Positions 32,454-39,465 of a stretch of DNA of 51,434 bases are shown here, one piece after another (positions within the stretch are counted from its first letter, which is position 1; each line of letters opens with the position of its first letter). The notes beneath the pieces were generated by a model. The model saw only the letters and a program-made list of their open reading frames with translations, made no database searches and was not told where the DNA came from. Source of the DNA: Brevundimonas sp. Its GTDB lineage: Bacteria > Pseudomonadota > Alphaproteobacteria > Caulobacterales > Caulobacteraceae. The position numbers and the translations under genes were made by a program. Location: positions 1 to 51,434 of the forward strand of contig NZ_PNLV01000006.1 in NCBI RefSeq assembly GCF_013823285.1, given 5' to 3'.

Positions 32454-34103
32454 ATGTCCCTGCGCCGCGCCCTTGTCCCCGTGCTGTCCGCCGCTGTTCT
32501 GACCGCCTGCGCCCAGCCGTCGGACGGCCCCGGGATCGCCGTCGATGCGGATCGCATGAACGACTACGTCCGCGTCCTGGCCTCGGACGAATTCGAGGGC
32601 CGCGGCCCCGCCGGACCCGGCGAACAGCCCACGGTCGACTATCTGGTGACGCAGTTCCAGGCCCTGGGCCTGCAGCCCGGCGGCCCGGGCGGCCAGTGGA
32701 TCCAGACCGTCCCCCTCAGCCGCACGGCCCAGGACGGCCCCGCCACCATCACCGCCTCCGCCGACGGCTGGACCCGGACCCTTGAGCGCGGCCCGGACAT
32801 TCTGGTCAGCAGCGACCGGCCGGAGACCCGCATCACCGTCATTGACGCCCCGCTGGTCTTCGTCGGCTACGGTGTCAGCGCGCCAGAGCGCGACTGGGAC
32901 GACTTCAAGGGCGTCGACCTGACCGGCAAGATCATGGTGGTTCTGGTCAACGACCCGGACTTCGAGGTTCCCGAGGACCACCCCACGGCGGGCCTGTTCG
33001 ACGGGAACGCCATGACCTTCTACGGCCGCTGGGTCTACAAGTTCCAGGAGGCGGCGCGTCAGGGCGCGGCCGGGGTTCTGGTGATCCACGAGGACTCCGG
33101 CGCCGGCTACGGCTGGAGCGTGCTGCAGAACTCCGCCCCCGCGCCCAAGCTGGACATCGTGCGCGAGGACCCCAACGCCGACCGCGCCCCATTCCAGGGC
33201 TGGATCCAGCGCGAACAGGCCGAGGCCCTGCTGGAGCAGGCCGGTCTGGATTTCGACATGCTCAAGGCCGCAGCCCAGCAGCGCGGCTTCCAGCCGGTGG
33301 AGCTGGACGGCGTCACCCTGTCCGTGGACTTCCGCCAGACCGTGGACCGCATCGAGACCCGGAACGTGGTGGCCCGCGTGAACGGCGCCGCGCGCCCGGA
33401 TGAGACGGTCATCTACGGCGCTCACTGGGACGCCTTTGGCCGCGCCACACCCGATGCGGATGGTGACGACATCTATAACGGCGCGGTGGACAATGCGACC
33501 GGCCTGGCCGGTCTGCTGGAACTGGCGCGCCTGTTCGCGGAAGGCCCGCCGCCGGAACGCTCGGTGGTCTTCATGGCCTGGGCGGCGGAGGAGCCTGGCC
33601 TGCTGGGCGCCGAGTATTATGCGGTCAATCCGCTGTCGCCGCTGGAGACGACGGTGGCCAACATCAACATGGACTCCTTCCTGCCCGGCGACGCCATCGA
33701 CCCGCAGGTGGTCATCATCGGCCCGGGCAAGAGCCAGCTGGACGCCATTCTCGAACGCCACGTCCGGGCGGCGGGCCGCACGGTGATTCCCGACCCGGCG
33801 CCCCACGCCGGCGCCTTCTACCGCTCTGACCACTTCCCGCTGGCGCGCCGGGGCGTGCCCGCCCTGTTCGCGGCCGCGGACTTCACCGGCCACAACGAGG
33901 CCAGTCGCGATTATGTGCAGAACCGCTATCACCAGCCGTCCGACGAGTGGGACGAGACCTGGACCATGGGCGCCGCCGCCGCCAATGTTCAGTTGCTGTT
34001 CGATGTGGGGGCCGAGCTGGCCAACTCGGACGTCTGGCCCGAATGGACCGAGGGCGACGAGTTCGAGGCGGTGCGTCAGTCGTCCGCGTCGTCGCGTCGC
34101 TAG
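32454..34103 (+). CDS. M28-family metallopeptidase, lipoprotein with PA domain
   Basis: A 549-residue exported peptidase. The N-terminus has a lipobox (LTAC, Cys at about residue 19), so it is probably anchored in the periplasm or outer membrane. A PA-like insert follows (VGYGVSAPERDWDDFKGVDLTGKIMVVL ... AAGVLVIHE). The M28 zinc ligands appear as GAHWDAFG (His), NGAVDNATG (Asp), MAWAAEEPGLLGAEYY (Glu-Glu), NINMDSF (Asp) and YRSDHFPLA (His). It likely trims amino acids from peptides. ATG 32454 has GGAG upstream. Confidence 0.92.
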   Translation: MSLRRALVPVLSAAVLTACAQPSDGPGIAVDADRMNDYVRVLASDEFEGRGPAGPGEQPTVDYLVTQFQALGLQPGGPGGQWIQTVPLSRTAQDGPATITASADGWTRTLERGPDILVSSDRPETRITVIDAPLVFVGYGVSAPERDWDDFKGVDLTGKIMVVLVNDPDFEVPEDHPTAGLFDGNAMTFYGRWVYKFQEAARQGAAGVLVIHEDSGAGYGWSVLQNSAPAPKLDIVREDPNADRAPFQGWIQREQAEALLEQAGLDFDMLKAAAQQRGFQPVELDGVTLSVDFRQTVDRIETRNVVARVNGAARPDETVIYGAHWDAFGRATPDADGDDIYNGAVDNATGLAGLLELARLFAEGPPPERSVVFMAWAAEEPGLLGAEYYAVNPLSPLETTVANINMDSFLPGDAIDPQVVIIGPGKSQLDAILERHVRAAGRTVIPDPAPHAGAFYRSDHFPLARRGVPALFAAADFTGHNEASRDYVQNRYHQPSDEWDETWTMGAAAANVQLLFDVGAELANSDVWPEWTEGDEFEAVRQSSASSRR

Positions 34104-34135
34104 CGCCCCCTCGCGACGGAGCGTAGAACCGGGTC

Positions 34136-34342
34136 ATGGAAAACCTGTTCGACATCCTGATCCTGCTGGCCATCGGCGCGGTCGCCGTGACCCTGCTCAT
34201 GGGCATCTATTCGCTCTATCGCGGCGGCGACTTCGCCCGGTCCCATTCCAACAAGCTGATGCGCCTGCGCGTGGCGCTTCAGGCTGTGGCCATCATCCTG
34301 CTGGTGGCGGGCATGTGGTGGAAAACCCAGAACGGAGGCTGA
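34136..34342 (+). CDS. HIG1-domain twin transmembrane protein
   Basis: A 68-residue protein with two helices (LFDILILLAIGAVAVTLLMGIYSL and LRVALQAVAIILLVAGMWW) joined by a basic loop RGGDFARSHSNKLMRLRV, which is the HIG1/Rcf1-like signature (PF04588). Eukaryotic members bind cytochrome oxidase; bacterial roles are unclear. It lies 5 bases upstream of the cobalamin adenosyltransferase gene. The same pairing occurs in other alphaproteobacteria, as far as I know. Confidence 0.85.
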   Translation: MENLFDILILLAIGAVAVTLLMGIYSLYRGGDFARSHSNKLMRLRVALQAVAIILLVAGMWWKTQNGG

Positions 34343-34347
34343 CCTGC

Positions 34348-34920
34348 ATGGTCGTGCTGAACAAGATCTACACAAAGACCGGCGACGACGGCGCCACCCG
34401 GCTGGCCAACGGTGAGCCGGTCTCCAAGTCGGACCTGCGGGTCGAGGCCTACGGCGCGGTGGACGAGCTGAACGCGGTCATCGGCCTGTGCCGCCAGCAC
34501 ACCGCCCAGCATGACCGCATCGACGCCAAGCTGGCCCGCATCCAGAACGAGCTGTTCGATCTGGGCGCCGACCTGGCCACCCCCCACGACCCGCCGCCCA
34601 AGTGGGAGGCCCTGCGCATCGTGGCGTCCCAGGTGGAGCGGCTGGAATGCGAGATCGACGAGATCAATGACGCCCTGAAACCGCTGGACAGCTTCATCCT
34701 GCCGGGCGGCTCGCCCCTGTCGGCCCATCTGCACATGGCCCGCACGGTCTGCCGCCGCGCCGAGCGCGAGGCCGTGCGCCTGGTCGAGTCCGGCCAGACC
34801 GTCACACCCGAGGCGGTGATCTATCTGAACCGCCTGTCGGACCTGCTGTTCGTCGCCAGCCGCCGCGCCAATGCCAATGGGGCTGATGACGTGCTCTGGA
34901 AGCCCGGCGCGACGCGCTAG
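34348..34920 (+). CDS. Cob(I)yrinic acid a,c-diamide adenosyltransferase, PduO type
   Basis: A 190-residue PduO-type ATR that adenosylates cob(I)alamin to make coenzyme B12. It has NKIYTKTGDDGATRLANG at the N-terminus (ATP loop), RVEAYGAVDELNAVIG, IQNELFDLGADLATP, and the C-terminal FILPGGSPLSAHLHMARTVCRRAER and YLNRLSDLLFVASRRAN signatures. GGAGG precedes ATG 34348. No cobalamin riboswitch is visible upstream. Its stop overlaps that of the convergent NMT1-type gene by 4 bases. Confidence 0.95.
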   Translation: MVVLNKIYTKTGDDGATRLANGEPVSKSDLRVEAYGAVDELNAVIGLCRQHTAQHDRIDAKLARIQNELFDLGADLATPHDPPPKWEALRIVASQVERLECEIDEINDALKPLDSFILPGGSPLSAHLHMARTVCRRAEREAVRLVESGQTVTPEAVIYLNRLSDLLFVASRRANANGADDVLWKPGATR

Positions 34921-35933
34921 CCCCGCCCCGGCAGGTACTCCAGGGTGAACGCCTCGCGCCAGTCCAGGGCCTGGGGGTAGACCCCCGCCTCCGACGTCAC
35001 GGCGAAGAAGTCGCGCCAGCGGTCCTCGGTCATGGCGCCGATGCCCATGATGGCCGCGTCGCCGCCCTGAACGATCTGGTTCTCCCTCAGGGCCTCGCGG
35101 GCCTGGGCCAGGATCTCGGCGGTCATTTCCGGATTGTCGGCCATGATCAGGGCGTCGGCTTCGGCCGGGTCGCCGTTCAGATAGTCGTGCCAGCCCTCGG
35201 CCGAGGCGGCGATGAAGGCCCGCAGGGCCTCGTCATTGTCCCGGGCGAAGGCGTTGGGCGCCAGCACCATGCAGGCGTAGGAGGGATAGCCCTCGTCCGC
35301 CAGCAGGAACACCCGCGGCTCGAATCCGCCGACCTGCTCAATCGTGTAAGGCTCACTGGTCAGATAACCCTGCTGCACCGCCCGCTCGTCGGCCAGGAAC
35401 GGGGCCGGATTGAAGGTGTAGGTGCGCACCTGATCATCGGTGAAACCGTACCGGGCCCGCAGCCACACCCAGAAGGCGTCCCGCGACGCGGTGGCCAGCA
35501 GGAACGGCCGCCCGGCCAGATCCGCGATGCCTTCCAGCGCCGGGTCCGGGTGCGCGATCAGCACCTGCGGGTCCTTCTGGAAATAGGCCGCCACCGCCTT
35601 CACCGGCGCGCCCTCGGCCACCAGATTCATGGGAATGAAGCTGTTGGACCCCATGCCCAGCTCCACCGCGCCGGAGGCCAGCAACTGGGGCACGTTCACG
35701 CCCGGTCCGCCCTGGATGATCTGGACGTTCAGATTGCGCGCCCCGTAGGCCCCCGACGCCAGCGCCTGATAGAATCCGCCGTGCTCGGCCTGGGCCCGCC
35801 AGTCGGTGGCGAAGCGCAGACGCACGCGACCCTGTTCGTCCACCGGCGCCTCGGCCCGCCCGCACGCGTAAAGGCCCAGCGCCGAAACGGCGAGGCCGGC
35901 GCCGATGACGGCCCTGCGATGCGGAAAACCCAT
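34917..35933 (-). CDS. NMT1/THI5-like ABC substrate-binding lipoprotein
   Basis: A 338-residue binding protein with a signal sequence and lipobox-like ALGLYAC near residue 24. Family features are LRFATDWRAQAEHGGFYQALASGAY, VNVPQLLASGAVELGMGSN and YLTSEPYTIEQVG. Relatives bind thiamine precursors, taurine, alkanesulfonates or nitrate-like ligands, so the ligand is uncertain. No permease or ATPase gene is nearby, so it is an orphan that must use a transporter elsewhere, or act otherwise. No TPP riboswitch is visible. Confidence 0.85.
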   Translation of the reverse strand: MGFPHRRAVIGAGLAVSALGLYACGRAEAPVDEQGRVRLRFATDWRAQAEHGGFYQALASGAYGARNLNVQIIQGGPGVNVPQLLASGAVELGMGSNSFIPMNLVAEGAPVKAVAAYFQKDPQVLIAHPDPALEGIADLAGRPFLLATASRDAFWVWLRARYGFTDDQVRTYTFNPAPFLADERAVQQGYLTSEPYTIEQVGGFEPRVFLLADEGYPSYACMVLAPNAFARDNDEALRAFIAASAEGWHDYLNGDPAEADALIMADNPEMTAEILAQAREALRENQIVQGGDAAIMGIGAMTEDRWRDFFAVTSEAGVYPQALDWREAFTLEYLPGRG

Positions 35934-35995
35934 GCGATTCTGTCCCCGGAGATCACGGGGACGTTATGACGGCGGCGTCCGGATTGGAAGCCGGC

Positions 35996-37330
35996 CTAGT
36001 TCCCGTCCCGCTCCAGAAACCGCACCGCGCTCATCACATGGGTGGTCACCCCGATCGGCAGCACCGCTTCGTTGACGTCGAACAGGGGCGAATGGTTTGG
36101 CGGCGAGTCGTCCGGATCAACGCCCTCTGGCGTGGCCCCCAGGTGATAGAACACGCCCGGAATCTGCTGCTGATAATATGAGAAATCCTCGGCGATGGTG
36201 GTTGGCGGGGTGGCGGCGTCCAGAGCCTCGGCCCCCACCACCTCCTCCAGCACCGGCGCCAGCCAGGCCGACAGGTCCGGGTCGTTGAACACCAGGGCCG
36301 CATTCTGGAACACGGTCATCTCCGCCTCGGCGCCGTGGGCGTGGGCCACGTGCTCCACCGCGGCGGTGGCGCGCTCCACCAGATCGTCACGCTGGGCCAC
36401 GTCGAAGGTGCGCAGGGTGCCGCTCAGGGCCGCGGTGTCGGGAATGATGTTGTAGCGCACGCCCGCGTTCATGGTGGCGATGGTGAACACCGTCGGCGTG
36501 GTGGTCGGGTCCACCGTGCGCGCCGTCAGGGTGTTGATGGTGTTGATGATCCCGGCCGAAGCGGCGATCACGTCCACCCCGCGCCAGGGCCAGGCGCCAT
36601 GGGTCTGGACCCCGGTCAGGGTGATGTCGACCCGGTCCGACGCCGCCATGAAGCCGCGCGGCCGGTAGCGCAGGGTCCCTGCCTCGCCGGGCGTCACATG
36701 CAGGCCGAAGATGGCCTGGGGCCGCGGATCATCCAGTCCGCCCTCGGCCAGGATGCGCGCCGCGCCGCCCATGGGCTCGCCCGGAGGCGCCCCTTCCTCG
36801 GCGGGCTGGAACACGAAGACGATGGTTCCGGCCAGCTGGTCCTTCATCCCGGCCAGGATCTGGGCCGCGCCCATCAGCATGGCCATGTGCGCGTCGTGGC
36901 CGCAGGCGTGGGCCACCGGCACGGTCGCGCCCTGATATTCCCCCGTGGCGGTCGAGGCGAACGGCAGGCTTGTGGCCTCGCGCACCGGCAGGGCGTCCAT
37001 GTCCGCCCGCAGCGCCACCACCGGCCCGTCTCCGGCGCCCCCGCGCAGGATGGCGATCACCCCGGTGGCCGCTACGCCCGTGCGCACCTCAAACCCCAGG
37101 CCGCGCAGGTGTTCGGCCACATACTCGGCCGTGTCGTGCTCTGCGAAGCCCAGCTCCGGGTTGGCGTGCAGATGCCGGCGCCATTCCACCACCTGCGGCT
37201 GGATGGCGTCGGCCAGTGCGCGCACCTCACTGGCGGAGATCGGCGACTGGGCGTAGGCAGGGAGGGAAAGGGCGCCCAGCGCCGCCCCCGCCAGCATTCC
37301 GACCGCCCATGACCTGCTACGTCCGCGCAT
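35996..37330 (-). CDS. Periplasmic M20-family amidohydrolase
   Basis: A 444-residue hydrolase with a signal peptide (MLAGAALGALSLPAYAQ). It belongs to the M20D group that includes hippurate and IAA-amino-acid hydrolases. Metal-site segments are VALRADMDALPV, AHACGHDAHMAMLMGAA (Cys-Gly-His), FQPAEEGA (Glu-Glu), GLHVTPGEAG and the late NHSPLFDVNE (His). It removes acyl or amino-acid groups from amides outside the cytoplasm. Divergent from the MFS gene at 37407 with a 76-bp spacer, which may link hydrolysis to transport of the product, an inference from position. Confidence 0.92.
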   Translation of the reverse strand: MRGRSRSWAVGMLAGAALGALSLPAYAQSPISASEVRALADAIQPQVVEWRRHLHANPELGFAEHDTAEYVAEHLRGLGFEVRTGVAATGVIAILRGGAGDGPVVALRADMDALPVREATSLPFASTATGEYQGATVPVAHACGHDAHMAMLMGAAQILAGMKDQLAGTIVFVFQPAEEGAPPGEPMGGAARILAEGGLDDPRPQAIFGLHVTPGEAGTLRYRPRGFMAASDRVDITLTGVQTHGAWPWRGVDVIAASAGIINTINTLTARTVDPTTTPTVFTIATMNAGVRYNIIPDTAALSGTLRTFDVAQRDDLVERATAAVEHVAHAHGAEAEMTVFQNAALVFNDPDLSAWLAPVLEEVVGAEALDAATPPTTIAEDFSYYQQQIPGVFYHLGATPEGVDPDDSPPNHSPLFDVNEAVLPIGVTTHVMSAVRFLERDGN

Positions 37331-37406
37331 TCCCGTCCCTCCTGTTCAGCCCCGCGATCATGGGCGCGGGCGGGCGGGCGGCGCAAGGGCCGCAGGGGCG
37401 ACGCCC

Positions 37407-38687
37407 ATGAAGCTGAAATCCGAAGCCTTCGGCCTGTTGTTCGCGGTCACCCTGACCGCGGGCGCCGGCAACATGGCGCTGCAGTCGGTGCTGCCCGCCA
37501 TCGGGCGCGAGTTCGGCCTGGCCGACACCCTGGTGGCTTTCGCCTTCGCCCTGTCGGCCCTGCTGTGGACCGTGGCCTCGCCCTACTGGGCGCGCCTGTC
37601 GGACCGATGGGGGCGCAAGCGGGTGATGATGATCGGCCTGACCGGCTTCATCATCTCCATGCTGGGCTTCGGGATCGCGGCCACCCTCGGGCTGGTCCAC
37701 TGGCTGTCGGCGCCGGTGGCTTTCGTGCTGATGGCCGTCGCGCGGGCGGTGTACGGCCTGCTGGGCTCGGCCGCCCCCATCGCCGCCCAGGCCTATGTGG
37801 CGGACCGCACCTCGCGCCGGGCCCGCACCCGCGCCATGTCCATGCTGGCCTCGGCCCAGGGGCTGGGCACCGTCATCGGTCCGGCGCTGGCGCCCTTTTT
37901 CGTGCTGCCCTTTGTGGGTCTGGCCGGTCCCATGTACGCCTTCGCCTTCATGGGGCTGGTGGTGCTTGTCCTGCTGTGGAAGCGGCTGCCCAGCGGCGAC
38001 GTGGTCCGCCATCCGGTCAGGCCCGGCGATCCGACCGGCAAGGGTCTCTGGAAGGATCCGCGCGTGCGCGACTTCCTGATCTACGGCCTGCTGGTCACGG
38101 GCGCCCAGGCGGTGAACATCGCCGTGCTGGGCTTTCACGTCATCGACGAGATGGGCCTGCCGGGGCGCGAGGCCCAGTCCTTCATCGGCGTGGCCATGCT
38201 CTCCGGCGCCGCCGCCACCCTGATGGTCCAGTGGGGGCTGATCCCCATGCTCAAGATGCAGCCGCGCGAGCTGATGCGCTGGGGCGCCGCCATGGCCCTT
38301 GTCGGCAATCTCATGAGCATCGCCGCGCCTGGCTTCTTCGGGGTGGTGGTGGGCTATGCGGTGGTGTCCATGGGCGCCGGCTTCGCCCGGCCAGGCTTCA
38401 CCGCGGGGTCGTCCCTGGCCGTGGGCCCCCACGAGCAGGGCTCCATCGCCGGGCTTGTCATGTCGCTGGCGGGCCTCAGCTTTCTCGCGCCACCTGTCAT
38501 CGGGGTGGCCCTTTATGAACTGGCCGAGGCGGGGCCCTTTATCGGCAATGCGTTGCTGCTGGCCGCGGCCCTGATCCTTTGCTTCGTCAGCACGCCTCTG
38601 AAGGCCGCCCCGTCCGGCCGCAGCCGCCGGCCCGTGGAGGGTCCAGCCTCCCAGCCGGGCCCCGAGGGCAAGCAGAACCTGTCGTGA
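37407..38687 (+). CDS. MFS transporter, 12 helices
   Basis: A 426-residue major-facilitator protein with about 12 transmembrane segments. The cytoplasmic loop motif A is SDRWGRKRVMMIGL between helices 2 and 3. AYVADRTSRRARTRAMSMLASAQGLGTVIGPALAPF corresponds to helices 4-5 with a motif C-like GPALAP, as in drug:proton antiporters. The C-terminus is long and basic (SGRSRRPVEGPASQPG). Substrate unknown. The divergent amidohydrolase is the likely regulatory partner. Confidence 0.9.
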   Translation: MKLKSEAFGLLFAVTLTAGAGNMALQSVLPAIGREFGLADTLVAFAFALSALLWTVASPYWARLSDRWGRKRVMMIGLTGFIISMLGFGIAATLGLVHWLSAPVAFVLMAVARAVYGLLGSAAPIAAQAYVADRTSRRARTRAMSMLASAQGLGTVIGPALAPFFVLPFVGLAGPMYAFAFMGLVVLVLLWKRLPSGDVVRHPVRPGDPTGKGLWKDPRVRDFLIYGLLVTGAQAVNIAVLGFHVIDEMGLPGREAQSFIGVAMLSGAAATLMVQWGLIPMLKMQPRELMRWGAAMALVGNLMSIAAPGFFGVVVGYAVVSMGAGFARPGFTAGSSLAVGPHEQGSIAGLVMSLAGLSFLAPPVIGVALYELAEAGPFIGNALLLAAALILCFVSTPLKAAPSGRSRRPVEGPASQPGPEGKQNLS

Positions 38688-38726
38688 CGCCTTCCTCACG
38701 CCGCATGATGCTGTAAAACCCCGCCC

Positions 38727-39164
38727 ATGGATTTTCGTGTCGAGAACAAGATCGGCGTGCCCGCAACCTCCGACGCCCTCTGGGAGGTGCTGGCGGATCT
38801 GGAGCGCTGGACGCATTGGAACCCCGTCTTTGTCGAGGCCGAAGGGGCGCTGGGCTTCGGCGCACCGCTCAGCCTGGTCGAGCGAATTGAAGGACTGGGC
38901 GAGCGTCGAGTCCAGGCCCGGCTGGGCGACTGGGTTCCCTATTCCAAGCTGGTCTGGGCTGAGAAGCGCGGCTGGCAGTTCACCTCGACCCGCTATGTGC
39001 TGATCGACGAGATCACGCGCGGCAGATGCATCGTCACCAACGGCGAGATCTATGGCGGCATGCGCGGCGAGAGCTGGTTCATGAAGCATCGCCGCACCCT
39101 TCGTCTGGCGTGCGAGACCATGAACGAGGCCCTGCGCGATCAGGCCCTGGCCCGCAAATCCTGA
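38727..39164 (+). CDS. SRPBCC-domain protein
   Basis: A 145-residue START/Bet-v1-like fold protein (polyketide cyclase or CoxG-like group). The pattern VPATSDALWEVLADLERWTHWNPVF is the usual N-terminal strand-helix of SRPBCC proteins, with PLSLVERIEGLGERRVQARL and a long C-terminal helix (TLRLACETMNEALRDQAL). Such proteins bind hydrophobic ligands; none can be named here. It precedes a 70-residue protein by 24 bases and is probably cotranscribed. Confidence 0.85.
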   Translation: MDFRVENKIGVPATSDALWEVLADLERWTHWNPVFVEAEGALGFGAPLSLVERIEGLGERRVQARLGDWVPYSKLVWAEKRGWQFTSTRYVLIDEITRGRCIVTNGEIYGGMRGESWFMKHRRTLRLACETMNEALRDQALARKS

Positions 39165-39188
39165 CCCTTTCAAACCAAGGACGACATC

Positions 39189-39401
39189 ATGGCCGACGAC
39201 CTGGACACCCCGATCTCCACCATGGCCGTGCGCCTGTCCAACAGCACCCAGCGCGTGGTGCTTTACGAGTACGAGGACGTGATCGTCTTCCTGAAGCCGG
39301 GGGCCCGACTGCAGGGGGTCTTCACAGGCTCCGAAAACCCGCCGAAAAGCACTGGCACCATGGCCGACTGGCCGGACCTGACCCCCGAGACCAGGACCTG
39401 A
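39189..39401 (+). CDS. Small hypothetical protein
   Basis: A 70-residue soluble protein of unrecognised family. ATG 39189 follows AAGGACGACATC, with AAGGA as ribosome-binding site. The middle is beta-like (RVVLYEYEDVIVFLKPGARLQGVF), the tail is polar. It lies 24 bases after the SRPBCC gene, in the same direction. Confidence 0.65.
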   Translation: MADDLDTPISTMAVRLSNSTQRVVLYEYEDVIVFLKPGARLQGVFTGSENPPKSTGTMADWPDLTPETRT

Positions 39402-39426
39402 TCCGGGCGCTTCCGGTCATCATCCG

Positions 39427-39440
39427 TTAACCGCGATTAA
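39427..39440. promoter_or_regulatory. TTAA-N6-TTAA box resembling a CtrA site
   Basis: TTAACCGCGATTAA sits 26 bases upstream of the ATG of the large TPR gene. The CtrA consensus known from Caulobacter is TTAA-N7-TTAA, so the spacer is one base short here. Low confidence. Confidence 0.3.
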
Positions 39441-39465
39441 AGGGCTTTTCGTCCACCTTGCCCCC

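Noticed and set aside
34104-34350. Cobalamin riboswitch before the adenosyltransferase
   Set aside because: The spacer is short and lacks a B12-box-like sequence.
35934-35995. TPP riboswitch before the NMT1-type binding protein
   Set aside because: The 62-bp spacer has no THI-box-like elements.
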